Below are positions 43,233-52,146 of a DNA stretch of 64,000 nucleotides, in pieces. This DNA comes from an uncultured Lentisphaerota bacterium (GTDB taxonomy: Bacteria > Verrucomicrobiota > Kiritimatiellia > RFP12 > UBA1067), in contig CAMKJU010000002.1 of NCBI GenBank assembly GCA_946413265.1, positions 44,332 to 108,331 on the forward strand, read 5' to 3'. The notes under the pieces are model-generated. The model saw only the letters and a list, made by a program, of their open reading frames with translations, was not told the origin of the DNA and ran no database searches. A program made the translations under genes and the position numbers. Positions within the stretch are counted from its first letter, which is position 1, and every line of letters starts with the position of its first letter.

Positions 43233-45218
43233 TCACTTTTCGGATTCCACTACGGGCGTGATCGTCACGGTACCAGACCCGCGTTTGGTGTCCGCCTGCT
43301 TTTCCTCGATCGGGCGCATGTCTAGGGACATCACGTCGGCCAGGCCGCCAGCGCGGTCGCCCGGCTCGAACTTGCGGCCGGCGATGTACTCGCGGCCGAC
43401 AATCGCATTTTTCGGCAGCCCCACGTCCGCAGGAAGATCGGCCGGGTCGGCCATGCCGAGCGTCACGCACACGATGATTTCCTTCTGCACCTTGCCGCGG
43501 CTCTTCCAGCCGAAGAGCTTCGGACCGATCCACGGAATCTTCCGCAGGTAGGGGATGCCGGAGTCGACATCCTCTTCTGTGGTCTTCGACAGGCCGCCGA
43601 TAACGGCCGTCGCGCCGTCCTTCATCGTGAAGTCCGTCGTCAACCTCTTGACCTGAATGATCGGATAGGAGGAATAGGCAGACGAGTCGCCGCCTTTCAC
43701 CTGGTAGAAGCCCGTGGGCGTCACGTCGGTGTCGAGCTGGCTGATAGTGGGGACGATCTCCACGTTGATCAGGCCGTCGGGCGAGATGCGGGGCTTGACG
43801 GACAGCGTGATGCCCCAGCCGAAGAAGACCTCCTTCGCGAACATCAGCTTGTCCTCTCCGGGAATGGCCTCAAGCTGCGTGGAGATGTCGAGGGAGTCGG
43901 ATCCGTTCGACGTGTTGCGCGTTGCCTGCACGCGGACATTCGGGAACTTAGTCGTCATGTCCACACGCGCTTCTTTGCCGTTGGAGACGATGATTTTCGG
44001 GTTCGAGAATATTTTCACGTCGTCCATCTGCTCAAACGCGCTCATGGCCAGGCGGAAGTCATCAACTGAAAGCTGCCCGGAGAAACCGCGCGCGTTGCGC
44101 CAGGCCATGTCCAAGTCGCTGCGGTTGAATGATGACGACGACGTGCCGCTGCCCACTCCCGTGGGAGAGATGACTTCAATAGTCTTACTCAACGAAGAGG
44201 ATGAGGTAGAAGTAGCACCTCCTGTAGACCCCGATGAACCAGATGTATTGTTGTTACTTGATTCGGTCATGCTACTCACGCGCGTGCCGTAGTTGGCGAT
44301 GCGCCCGTTGTTGTATGAGGTCCCTGCTTCCAGATTCTTGACAGACGCCCCCCAGCTCTCCAGCTGGTTCCACTGCAGTCCGAGTTTGTGCATCGCCTCG
44401 TTGGACACCTCGATGAACCGCGCCTCGATGTAGATCTGTGGTATGGCCTTGTCAACCGACTTGATGATCTGTTCGCAATCTGCGAGTATCTTCTCCGATG
44501 CTGTGACGACCACAACGTTGGCGCCCTCGAACGCAGTGGCGATCTGGCCGCCGCGCGGCTTGCCGGTCTTGGGGTCGCGTCCGCCGCCGCCAAGGGTGCT
44601 GTTGAACAGTTCGGCAAGTTCCTTCGCCGATGCGTGGTTCAGCACGAACGTGCGCGTGAACATAGGCTCCAACTGTTTGTCCTCGCTTACGAAGTAGATG
44701 TCGCCACGTGGCTCGAGGCGGAACTTCTTCGTGTTGAGGATCGCCTGGAGGGCGTCCAGCCACGGGACGTGCCGGAGCGACACGGAAACGCGCTGCTGCA
44801 GGTTCGACGAATCGGTGGAGATGATGTTCGCGCCCGTCGTCTTGCGGAACTGGCGGAGGATGTCCGCAAGCGTGGCGTCGTCGCAGTCGATGTCCACGAG
44901 GCCAGTGGTCACGGCCATTTCAGGCATCGCCGCCTCAGCTGTCTCGTTGGTCGACGCCGAAGCCGTCTTTGCGGCCGTGGCGGGCGCCGAGGCGACAGCG
45001 TTCGTCGTGGCGGCGGGCTGCGCCATCTTCACCGTGGGCGCCTTGCGGGCCGCGTCTGCGGAGTCATCCAACTTGTCGAGGTCGATTTCGTCTGTCTCCG
45101 ATGCCTCAACCGCGACCGGCGCGGGCGCAGGCTTTTCCTCCTTCGCCGCCGGTTCGGCGGCAAGGGACATGCTGCACACGGCAGCGACGGTGATCAGGAC
45201 TTCAAGTTTGAGTTTCAT
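43233..45218 (-). CDS. pilQ: Type IV pilus / type II secretion secretin (PilQ/GspD-like)
   Basis: A 661-residue outer-membrane pore subunit. Signal peptide (residues 1-20), a Pro/Ala-rich linker, a STN-like domain (VDIDCDDATLADILRQFRKTTGANII), and an N1-type domain (TRTFVLNHASAKELAELFNS). The secretin core (IYIEARFIEVSNEAMHKLG ... SNPKIIVSNGKEARVDMTTKFP ... INVEIVPTISQ ... VPYLRKIPWIGPKLFG-type end) carries an unusual Ser/Gly/Thr-rich insertion at residues ~310-365. It ends the pilM-N-O-P-Q order. Confidence 0.9.
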   Translation of the reverse strand: MKLKLEVLITVAAVCSMSLAAEPAAKEEKPAPAPVAVEASETDEIDLDKLDDSADAARKAPTVKMAQPAATTNAVASAPATAAKTASASTNETAEAAMPEMAVTTGLVDIDCDDATLADILRQFRKTTGANIISTDSSNLQQRVSVSLRHVPWLDALQAILNTKKFRLEPRGDIYFVSEDKQLEPMFTRTFVLNHASAKELAELFNSTLGGGGRDPKTGKPRGGQIATAFEGANVVVVTASEKILADCEQIIKSVDKAIPQIYIEARFIEVSNEAMHKLGLQWNQLESWGASVKNLEAGTSYNNGRIANYGTRVSSMTESSNNNTSGSSGSTGGATSTSSSSLSKTIEVISPTGVGSGTSSSSFNRSDLDMAWRNARGFSGQLSVDDFRLAMSAFEQMDDVKIFSNPKIIVSNGKEARVDMTTKFPNVRVQATRNTSNGSDSLDISTQLEAIPGEDKLMFAKEVFFGWGITLSVKPRISPDGLINVEIVPTISQLDTDVTPTGFYQVKGGDSSAYSSYPIIQVKRLTTDFTMKDGATAVIGGLSKTTEEDVDSGIPYLRKIPWIGPKLFGWKSRGKVQKEIIVCVTLGMADPADLPADVGLPKNAIVGREYIAGRKFEPGDRAGGLADVMSLDMRPIEEKQADTKRGSGTVTITPVVESEK

Positions 45219-45871
45219 TTCTTCGCTCCTTTGCTAGATTGTTTATCGGCCTCGCCGGACTTCTCCAGGTACTTCGCGCGGACACGAACGAGTTTCAGTT
45301 TGTTGTTGTCGGAAAGTCCTTCCACGCGCCAGGTGAACCGGCGGGAGTCGTGGGTTATGGAGATGAGGTCTCCATCTGAATAGACCTTGCCGTTGATGAC
45401 GACGCTTGTGTTCTGGATGGAATCGTCCTCGCGCAACTTGACGCGTCCGCCGAACTTCAGCGTTGCGCGCGCGGCGGTCCAATGCACGGATGAAATCTCG
45501 CGCTTCTTCCGTTCCGCCTCGGCCCGCGCGGCGGCCTCTTTCGCGGCCTTTTCGGCTGCCGCCTTCTCAGCGGCCTCCTTCGCCGCCTTTTCAGCCGCGG
45601 CCTTTGCAGCATCGCGAGCAGCCCTCTCTGCTGCCGTAATCGGCGGAGGGAGTTTTGCTGGATCGACGATGGCCGGTTTCGGACGCTCGCGCACTTCGGG
45701 GGAGATTGTTTCGCGCGTTCCCTCGTAGCCGATCGGCCAGAAAGGATTGCGCACTCCGGCCTCGGCCGGCTCGGCGGGACGCCTCGCCCCACCGTTCGGC
45801 TTGGCGGCGGGCGCTTCACCGAACGCGGACATGGCGGCAACGGCGGCAACAGTGATCATGAGACGTTTCAT
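45215..45871 (-). CDS. PilP-position periplasmic protein with Ala/Lys-rich helix
   Basis: A 218-residue exported protein (signal MKRLMITVAAVAAMSAFG). Residues ~75-125 are an Ala/Lys/Glu-rich helix, and the C-terminal domain (TLKFGGRVKLREDDSIQNTSVVINGKVYSDGDLISI) is a small beta fold. It occupies the pilP slot but the sequence is diverged, so the assignment is positional. ATGA overlap with the PilO-like gene and four-base overlap with pilQ. Confidence 0.72.
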   Translation of the reverse strand: MKRLMITVAAVAAMSAFGEAPAAKPNGGARRPAEPAEAGVRNPFWPIGYEGTRETISPEVRERPKPAIVDPAKLPPPITAAERAARDAAKAAAEKAAKEAAEKAAAEKAAKEAAARAEAERKKREISSVHWTAARATLKFGGRVKLREDDSIQNTSVVINGKVYSDGDLISITHDSRRFTWRVEGLSDNNKLKLVRVRAKYLEKSGEADKQSSKGAKK

Positions 45872-46491
45872 TTCTTGACGCCTCCCTTCGCGGCCGCGGC
45901 GGTGTTGACGCCCTTTACCGGCCACTCGAACACGAGCGTGGCGGTCTGGTTATCGGGGTCCTTCTGCGTCTTGAGGGTGAATGCCTCAAGCGAGACGAGC
46001 GGCTGTTTCTTCTCCACGCGCATGAGGAACGAGACAATCGTGGCATACGATCCCGTGCAGGTGAGGCGTATGGGCTTGCGCGCGTAGAGCTGGGCGGCCT
46101 GCGGCTTCGGAAGTGGCAGAAGGCGCACGGGCATCTCGGCGTAGTCTGTTATCCTCAGCCCCACGTCGGTGGCCAGAGGGTCCAGCACGGACTTCGCGCG
46201 CATGGCGTAAGAACCGAGCAGCGGCTCTAGAAGTCCGGCAAGGAACTCCTTGCGCTCCGCATCTATCGCGCCAAGGTTCGCCTTCACCTGGTCCGCGCCC
46301 TTCAGGTCGCGCATCATGGCGCCCTGCTGTACCTCCAGACCGGCAAGGTCGGCCTTCGCCTTATCAAGCGAGGACTGTGATGGCTGCACGCAGAACATGT
46401 AAAGAATGACGGCAATGGCACCGATCGCCAGCGCGCGGAACATGGCGCGCTTCATCGGCGCGGAAGGATCTTGCAAGGTGCGTTCGCTCAT
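45868..46491 (-). CDS. PilO-like inner-membrane protein
   Basis: A 207-residue protein with one N-terminal membrane helix (ALAIGAIAVILYMFCVQP), a coiled coil (residues ~45-80) and a ferredoxin-like periplasmic domain (LYARKPIRLTCTGSYATIVSFLMRVEKKQPLVSLEAF), the PilO layout. The ATG at 46489-46491 gives the ATGA overlap with pilN. Confidence 0.8.
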   Translation of the reverse strand: MSERTLQDPSAPMKRAMFRALAIGAIAVILYMFCVQPSQSSLDKAKADLAGLEVQQGAMMRDLKGADQVKANLGAIDAERKEFLAGLLEPLLGSYAMRAKSVLDPLATDVGLRITDYAEMPVRLLPLPKPQAAQLYARKPIRLTCTGSYATIVSFLMRVEKKQPLVSLEAFTLKTQKDPDNQTATLVFEWPVKGVNTAAAAKGGVKK

Positions 46492-47186
46492 TTCTCGAAC
46501 CTCCTTTCCACGCAACGGTACTCAACGTCGAAGGAGAGCAACCTCATTCCCCGCTCATCGGGCGACGCATCCTGGCGGAACGAGCGCACACGCGGACTGA
46601 TCTGGTCGGCCGGCACGTCCTTTGCGACGACGAGGGTGTTCGTGAAAGTCGGTTCCGCCAACGACTTCATGAGCTCCTCGACGGGCGTCTCGCGCGGCGT
46701 ACGCCCGATTATCCGCAACGCGACGTTCTCGACCGTATTCGTTGGACCGAGCAGCGGCTTCACTGTGGGTCCCGGCTTGGCGCCCGGCGGCAGCAACTGC
46801 TGGGCAGCCGGCTCCGGGATTTCCAGCGACAGCAACTGCACGCCCTCCGGCACGACGTTCGCAAGCTCCTTGAACAGCCCGCCGTAAGTCCGGCGGCCGT
46901 TGGCGTACATCTTGAGCTGGTCCAGCTCGGCCTGCAGTTCACGCGCATCCCCCATCTGCTTGAGAATGCCGGAATGTGCGGCTTTCTTCGCGTCGAGGTC
47001 GGCCTGCAGCGACGACACCTGCGTCTTCGCGAGGATCAGCTGTCCGGCCAAGACGCCCCACCACACGAGACATCCCAAACAAGCGAGCACGGCGAGAATC
47101 GGCAGCATCACGCGCAGACGCACGGGCGACGAGGACTGCCGTTCGCTGTCGCGCAGCAGGTTCAAATGGAGTTTCGGCGCGTTCAT
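46488..47186 (-). CDS. PilN-like inner-membrane protein
   Basis: A 232-residue protein: the N-terminal LHLNLLRDSER motif (PilN cytoplasmic segment that contacts PilM), a membrane helix (PILAVLACLGCLVWWGVLAG), a coiled coil and a periplasmic domain. It forms the alignment subcomplex with PilM and PilO. Confidence 0.85.
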   Translation of the reverse strand: MNAPKLHLNLLRDSERQSSSPVRLRVMLPILAVLACLGCLVWWGVLAGQLILAKTQVSSLQADLDAKKAAHSGILKQMGDARELQAELDQLKMYANGRRTYGGLFKELANVVPEGVQLLSLEIPEPAAQQLLPPGAKPGPTVKPLLGPTNTVENVALRIIGRTPRETPVEELMKSLAEPTFTNTLVVAKDVPADQISPRVRSFRQDASPDERGMRLLSFDVEYRCVERRFEK

Positions 47187-48376
47187 GCATTATCCTCCAT
47201 CGCCGCACGTGCGGCTCCTAGCGCGGCAAGGAACGCCTGCGACTTCGACGGCGTCAGCGCGGCGAGTTCCGCGTCCTTCGCGGGCAAGGAAAGCCCCTCG
47301 AACACGGACGGCGAGACGAGCGGGATGCGCAGCGCCTCCTCCGACATCTGGCTCCAGTAGCGCGCGCCCGACGGCATGCCCATTATGAAGACCTTGTCGA
47401 TGTACAGGTTGTGGCGGCTGCGTAGGTAGTCGAGCGAAATCTCCAGCTGCTGCAAGACGGGGCGCACGAACGGCTCCATCGCGCTGCGTGGGTCGATGAG
47501 CGCGTCGTCGAGGATTTCGTCCACCATCTCCTCGTCAAGCCCGAGGCGCAGCTTCACGCCCTCGCGCAGCATCTCCCAGCCTGCCACGCCAGGACACGAC
47601 CGGAACAGAATCAGCTGCCCGTCCTTGTAGCCGGCGAGGTACACCGAATTGCGCATCACGTAAATCGCAAACGCTGTTCCGCCCGCCGCGTTGAACTCCG
47701 GCTGCTCGCACAACGAGGCAAGCAGCGCCGACGGCAACGTCTGAATCGACGCCACCGTTGGACGCCTCCCCTCCGGAAGCAGATGCGATAGCCATACCAA
47801 CTGATACTCCGGCAGACCGGCCTGAATCACGAACGGGTTCTCCGCCAGCGGCTGCATCACGAAACGGACCCCATCCGACAGGGCGGGAACACCTGGCTTG
47901 ACGTCCAACCCCTTCTCGCCTGCGGCATCGGAAGACTTGGGCGCGGCTGGTTCGGCCTTTTTCTCAAGGCGACGAACGCCGAGCTTACGCGGCGGCGGCG
48001 TGGCGGAGACCTTCGGCGCCGTATGCACGAGATCGACGGTCAATGCGTCAGGTGTCGTCTGGCGGGTGAACGCATGTGACGAATTGACGGCGAATGCGGC
48101 ACTAGGCGCCTGAAACGCCTGCGGCAGCGACCACGACATCTGAGACTTGTTCGCCTCGTCCCACGAGTCCGGTAGAGATTCAAGCGGAGAAGGCACGAAA
48201 CCTGCGGCGGCTACATGCCAGCCGCCCTTCTTGTGGACGAGACGCACCGCAGGACACCCCCGCGCATCACTGTCGTTTAACACAACGCCAGTGACATCCG
48301 ACAAACTTTTCCGCCCTCCGCCAAGGCGCGAAAAGTCTATCTCCACAGTCTTTGTCTTTGTTAGTTGCAGTTTCAT
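47183..48376 (-). CDS. PilM-like actin-fold protein, diverged
   Basis: A 397-residue cytoplasmic protein at the pilM position. The N-terminal part (VVLNDSDARGCPAVRLV) is short of a clear phosphate-binding loop. A Pro/Ala/Lys linker at residues ~115-165 is unusual, and the second half (GGTAFAIYVMRNSVYLAGYKDGQLILFRSCP ... LYIDKVFIMGMP) resembles the second subdomain of PilM/ASKHA proteins. Nucleotide binding is doubtful. An extended -10 TTTTGCTATTAT lies only ten bases before the ATG. Confidence 0.7.
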   Translation of the reverse strand: MKLQLTKTKTVEIDFSRLGGGRKSLSDVTGVVLNDSDARGCPAVRLVHKKGGWHVAAAGFVPSPLESLPDSWDEANKSQMSWSLPQAFQAPSAAFAVNSSHAFTRQTTPDALTVDLVHTAPKVSATPPPRKLGVRRLEKKAEPAAPKSSDAAGEKGLDVKPGVPALSDGVRFVMQPLAENPFVIQAGLPEYQLVWLSHLLPEGRRPTVASIQTLPSALLASLCEQPEFNAAGGTAFAIYVMRNSVYLAGYKDGQLILFRSCPGVAGWEMLREGVKLRLGLDEEMVDEILDDALIDPRSAMEPFVRPVLQQLEISLDYLRSRHNLYIDKVFIMGMPSGARYWSQMSEEALRIPLVSPSVFEGLSLPAKDAELAALTPSKSQAFLAALGAARAAMEDNA

Positions 48377-48385
48377 CTGGAGAAA

Positions 48386-48397
48386 ATAATAGCAAAA
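48386..48397 (-). promoter_or_regulatory. Extended -10 promoter of the pil operon
   Basis: TTTTGCTATTAT on the minus strand. The predicted transcription start is about three bases before the ATG, so the mRNA would be leaderless. Confidence 0.55.
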
Positions 48398-48452
48398 TCC
48401 GTGCCATGCGTCAATATGCCGTTGGTACGAAATGTGCTATTAGTTTTTGGTT

Positions 48453-48827
48453 ATGGATGAAATGCCGACAAATGACATTGCCAGACGCCTTGCGCTGGCC
48501 GAAGTGCAAGTAGAACGGTCTAAGGTCGTGATGGAATCCCTTGCGGGGTTCTGCCACGCCTTGGGTCAGCCCGCCCAAGTCATTTTAAGTAGTATTGAAC
48601 TGCTTAAGATGCAAGAGACTGACGCCTCCCTAAGGGATCAGGTTCTTGACATGTGCTATGAGGCCGCTGTCGAGATACGTAGTCTGCTCGCGCAGATGAA
48701 GGAAAAGCGCGAGTATGTGGCCGAATCCTATCTCGCAAACAACGCCAAGGCCGGCAACATGATTTCCCTCCAAGAGTGGCGCGACAAGGCCCCGCCCAAG
48801 GCGAGCTGGGATAGTAGTGGTTCGTGA
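48453..48827 (+). CDS. Small protein resembling a lone histidine-kinase dimerisation (DHp) domain
   Basis: A 124-residue all-helical protein. Residues ~25-50 read like an H-box (ESLAGFCHALGQPAQVILSS) followed by a second helix, but no ATPase domain follows. It is divergent from the pil operon; CTATTAG at 48437-48443 with an upstream TG could be its extended -10, again close to the start. It may be a phosphotransfer or regulatory partner for pili. The last residues run into a short direct repeat. Confidence 0.6.
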   Translation: MDEMPTNDIARRLALAEVQVERSKVVMESLAGFCHALGQPAQVILSSIELLKMQETDASLRDQVLDMCYEAAVEIRSLLAQMKEKREYVAESYLANNAKAGNMISLQEWRDKAPPKASWDSSGS

Positions 48828-48857
48828 CTAGTGGCTCGTGGTCTGTGGTTCGTGATT
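48814..48857 (+). repeat. Short direct repeats (TAGTGGTTCGTG type)
   Basis: Three 14-15-base units (TAGTGGTTCGTGAC, TAGTGGCTCGTGGTC, TGTGGTTCGTGATT) span the end of the DHp-like gene and the spacer before the convergent ATPase gene. Confidence 0.6.
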
Positions 48858-50295
48858 AAGGAAGTTGGAGCAGGGAACGAATCGGCACGATTGCATCAAA
48901 GAAACCGTCGGCTTCTACCGAACGGACAAGTTCACCGTCAAAAACGAGGGCCGTCCGAACGGAAACTCCAGTTTGGTGACGGAGACGACGGCATTTCTCC
49001 CTTACTTCGTCAATGATCTCGCGTCCTATATGCGACCGTCGCTTGATTTCAACGACGCATATTGACATGTTGGTCTGCACAAGCAGGTCAATTTGCAAAC
49101 CATTCCCTTTTGCCTTGGTCGCTCTCTGCGTAAACGGAGCAGCAGAAATGACAATGACGTTTTCAAGATGCAAGGATGCAAGGATGTCACGGTAGTTGTT
49201 CACGATAAGGTTTTCAAACTGTAATCCCATGATGGCATCCCACCCCGCAAACTGGTCAAGGCCGGTGAAAACGTATCCGCCAGAATCAATCGTGTCTTTA
49301 TTCGGCTCAATGTATTTCAAATAGAAGCGCGAGTAGTTGTCGCGCAAACGGTATCTCTTCTCCCGAATCAATGCGCCCGTCTCTGGGTTTTTGCCCGTAT
49401 CAGACGACACCATCCCGCACTCGACCAGCTGCGATAGCGCCTTGGAAATATCGCCGCCTTTCTCCACCTTGATGTCAGACGCGATTTCCGTAATTGTGTG
49501 CGCACCGTCGACCAGGCACCGAAGAATCTTCGCACACAAGCGCTGTTGCCGTGTCACGACATCAGTGAACATCTCGTCAAAGTCAACCCTCAGCGGGGCA
49601 TTTGGAAGGAAGCACATGCGCCGCAGGTTTTCGCTGGCTGAGAGCGAAGGATTGACCTCTTCAAGATAGCGTGGTACGCCACCCGTCACGGAAAGTACGT
49701 CCAATATCTCTTTCGTCGCAACGTGATCCGATGCCTCGCCCCAGAATTTCGCACATTCGCAAAGAGGGAGTTCCGTCACGACAAGATCGGCGGAACGGCG
49801 TCCATAAAAGGCTCGGTTGTCAATGATCTCTTCCTTGATCCAAGAAGAGACACTGCCGCACACGACAAAGATCAGATTGTCGTGGGGTTTGAGATAGTTG
49901 TCCCAGGCAATCTTCAGCGTCCCGGAAAACATTCGGTCAAAATGCGCCATCCACGATACTTCGTCCAGAAGCACCACGGTCCGCTGGTCGTCATGAATCT
50001 CCTTCGAGAGACGGATAAGGGCGTTGAGCCAATTTGAAGGACAGCTAGACTCCGCGCCGGTTTGTTCAGCAAGCTGGTTAGCAAAATAAGTGCGCTCGTC
50101 TTCATCCGTCGTAGTCTCATTGGGTTTTACACCCTCAATCCGAATAAATCTCGCTTCCGAGAGAGCGGCAAATCTGGCTATCAGCGTACTCTTGCCTATT
50201 CTACGGCGACCACGACATGTCACAAACGAAGAAACTCGTTTGCCCCAGAGGTCTTGCAATTGACGAATAAGCCCGTCTCTACCATAAAATCTCAT
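48856..50295 (-). CDS. AAA-type ATPase 1 (ATPase_2 + DUF234-like nuclease-fold C-terminus)
   Basis: A 479-residue protein. Walker A GRRRIGKST (residue ~28), Walker B VVLLDEVSW (~107) and sensor VVCGSVSSW (~142) mark the archaeal-type ATPase_2 family. A winged helix follows at ~250-310, and a C-terminal domain (LQFENLIVNNYRD ... IDLLVQT ... CVVEIKRRS) has the layout of the restriction-endonuclease-like DUF234 region. The biological role of the family is not established. A perfect 18-bp inverted repeat and a second imperfect one lie just upstream. Confidence 0.85.
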   Translation of the reverse strand: MRFYGRDGLIRQLQDLWGKRVSSFVTCRGRRRIGKSTLIARFAALSEARFIRIEGVKPNETTTDEDERTYFANQLAEQTGAESSCPSNWLNALIRLSKEIHDDQRTVVLLDEVSWMAHFDRMFSGTLKIAWDNYLKPHDNLIFVVCGSVSSWIKEEIIDNRAFYGRRSADLVVTELPLCECAKFWGEASDHVATKEILDVLSVTGGVPRYLEEVNPSLSASENLRRMCFLPNAPLRVDFDEMFTDVVTRQQRLCAKILRCLVDGAHTITEIASDIKVEKGGDISKALSQLVECGMVSSDTGKNPETGALIREKRYRLRDNYSRFYLKYIEPNKDTIDSGGYVFTGLDQFAGWDAIMGLQFENLIVNNYRDILASLHLENVIVISAAPFTQRATKAKGNGLQIDLLVQTNMSICVVEIKRRSHIGREIIDEVREKCRRLRHQTGVSVRTALVFDGELVRSVEADGFFDAIVPIRSLLQLP

Positions 50296-50320
50296 AGTTT
50301 ACAATGCTCCTTGCGCACGT

Positions 50321-50332
50321 ATCATACCACAA
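50321..50332 (-). promoter_or_regulatory. Extended -10 promoter of ATPase 1
   Basis: TTGTGGTATGAT on the minus strand, 26 bases before the start, between the gene and its inverted repeats. Confidence 0.55.
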
Positions 50333-50351
50333 TGTGAGTGTCGCAGCAAGC

Positions 50352-50448
50352 ACAAACCTCCGCTATTTGTGTTTTTATCAAATAGCGGAGGTTTGTATCA
50401 TGCATCCAAAACCTCACCTATTTCCTGTTTTACCAAATAGCGGAGGTT
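50352..50448. repeat. Inverted repeats upstream of ATPase 1
   Basis: A perfect 18-bp inverted repeat (ACAAACCTCCGCTATTTG, 50352-50369, and its complement at 50379-50396; 9-base loop). It is followed at 50408-50448 by a second, imperfect copy (right arm CAAATAGCGGAGGTT intact, left arm mutated). Both contain TTTTAYCAAATAGCGG. Confidence 0.9.
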
Positions 50449-50457
50449 CCTATTTCA

Positions 50458-51270
50458 TCACCTGGCTTCCAACATGCGTTCGATGGCGCGAGTGGTCGGG
50501 TGGTTAGGTGAAAATTGACGCGCCTTGTTTAATAAAACAGTAAGTTCATGCGTGTCTTTTCTGTGTTTCGCCGAATCGGCCAGATACCCCAAGGCACTGA
50601 AAAGCGGAAGCTCATCACCCTCTTCCAGTTCCTTTTTCCCTTCGGCAAGCTCAATTACCTTGTGAAACATGGCCTCGGACTTTACCTGATCGCGCGTGGT
50701 CTCCGCACGATAGGCGCGTCCCAGCACACACGCCATTTCCAATGACTCGGGGTTGAGTCGCTGCCCTTCTGTTGCAATCCGCAATGCCAAAGCCTCGTCC
50801 TTCATAAGATGCGCGGCCGCATACCACGCCGTGCTCCACGCCTCAATGTTGTGCGGATCGGATTTGATCGCAACCCAGAACCACGGCATCATCTCCACGG
50901 CCTTGCCGCCGTCAAGATGTCGGTCAATCTCAGGCGCGCGAATATGGGCGTTGATCCAACGCCAGGGATCGAACGATTCCGTTTTGTGGTCATGGTCCTC
51001 TTCAGCCTGATCCTCATGGTCGTGATGGGCATGGTCATGCTCATGGTGGTCGTGCAGGTGGTGGCAGTCCATGTCCACGCCACCGTGGAAGTAACTATCC
51101 GCCTCCCGCACCATCGCCCCCGAAAGATCCTTCTTGGCGTCGCCTAGCAACACCGATAGAACATCTCCGCCTGCAATCGCCTGTGGCATTTGCGCGGGAG
51201 CGACTCGCGACAGCACCCACACAAGCACCAGAAGCACCGCAACCATTCCGCATGGAATCAGTCGATTCAT
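50458..51270 (-). CDS. TPR protein with His/Asp-rich putative metal-binding segment
   Basis: A 270-residue protein: one N-terminal membrane segment (MVAVLLVLVWVLSRVA), then near residues ~65-100 a segment dense in His and Asp/Glu (CHHLHDHHEHDHAHHDHED), then helical TPR-like repeats (LALRIATEGQRLNPESLEMACVLGRAYRAET). The His-rich stretch probably binds zinc or another transition metal on the outer face. It is the last of three genes with the ABC transporter. The start is set at 51268-51270 before the membrane helix. Confidence 0.7.
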   Translation of the reverse strand: MNRLIPCGMVAVLLVLVWVLSRVAPAQMPQAIAGGDVLSVLLGDAKKDLSGAMVREADSYFHGGVDMDCHHLHDHHEHDHAHHDHEDQAEEDHDHKTESFDPWRWINAHIRAPEIDRHLDGGKAVEMMPWFWVAIKSDPHNIEAWSTAWYAAAHLMKDEALALRIATEGQRLNPESLEMACVLGRAYRAETTRDQVKSEAMFHKVIELAEGKKELEEGDELPLFSALGYLADSAKHRKDTHELTVLLNKARQFSPNHPTTRAIERMLEAR

Positions 51271-51298
51271 CTTAAATTTCTCATTCAATTTCCCACCA

Positions 51299-51334
51299 TC
51301 TCTGCGCTCTCTGCCTCTCTGCGCCTCTGCGTGA
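51299..51334. repeat. CTCTGCG-type dispersed repeat, copy 1
   Basis: TCTCTGCGCTCTCTGCCTCT followed by CTGCGCCTCTGCGTGA. It is nearly identical (one base differs) to 52983-53017. Similar low-complexity CTCTGCG repeats occur in many unrelated bacterial genomes. Confidence 0.75.
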
Positions 51335-51363
51335 GACAGCATATCCAGCCGAGTGGTTTGTGA

Positions 51364-52146
51364 TCACAGGCGTTTCCTTTTAAAGAGGAAGTGCGCGAGA
51401 AACAGCAGCACAGCCGAATAGACCACGCCGTAGCCGACCACGGCCAGAAACACCCCCACTTCCACGCCGCCCCAGCCGTGTACAAGGCGCTGGCGCATGT
51501 CGAAGAACTCCACATGCGGCGCAACCCAATAGAAGGCGTTCACGAGACCCCGCAACACGCCGGAGACATTCTCGGCGTAGTCGGGAAGATGTCGCCCGAA
51601 GAAGAACATGGCCGGGAAGAGTATGGCAAGAAGGGTCGTGCTTGCCGAAGGCGTGAGCAGGAACGACCCCGCCACGGCCGCCGCCACGGCAAGAGCCGCG
51701 AACAGCGCGTGCAGGATGAACGCCTGGAAGAAACAAACCGTCAGGCACTCGCCCCCGCGCAGCAGGGACGAACCCGCCCACAACGCATAGAAGAACGCAA
51801 GCGCCGACCATGAGGCGGCCACGGCCCCGAGGAACTTCCCCACGAGCAGCTCCCCACGCGAAATGGGCTTCGCCAGAAGCGGATAGACAGTTCGGTTGGC
51901 GAATTCGCTCGTGAATAGGCGTCCACCGATGCCTAGGGCGATGAAAAGCGAATAGCCCCAGACGAGCAGAAGCGCCACTTCGTCGAAATAGCGCGTGGCG
52001 CCGGATGCGCCGAACGGACGCGCCAGCGAAAGCGGCACGAGCAGCACGAGGGAAAGAACAAGGAGCGCGAACATGTCGTTGCGGCGCCACAGCTCGAGCA
52101 AGGACAGCTTCACGAGCGCGCCGATGCGTCTCATCGAGCCTTTCAT
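51364..52146 (-). CDS. ABC-2 type transporter permease (NosY-like)
   Basis: A 260-residue protein with six hydrophobic helices (FALLVLSLVLLVPLSLA, YSLFIALGIGGRLF and others) and the typical ANRTVYPLLAKPISRGELLVGKFLGAV segment. ATGA overlap with the ATPase gene upstream. Confidence 0.85.
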   Translation of the reverse strand: MKGSMRRIGALVKLSLLELWRRNDMFALLVLSLVLLVPLSLARPFGASGATRYFDEVALLLVWGYSLFIALGIGGRLFTSEFANRTVYPLLAKPISRGELLVGKFLGAVAASWSALAFFYALWAGSSLLRGGECLTVCFFQAFILHALFAALAVAAAVAGSFLLTPSASTTLLAILFPAMFFFGRHLPDYAENVSGVLRGLVNAFYWVAPHVEFFDMRQRLVHGWGGVEVGVFLAVVGYGVVYSAVLLFLAHFLFKRKRL

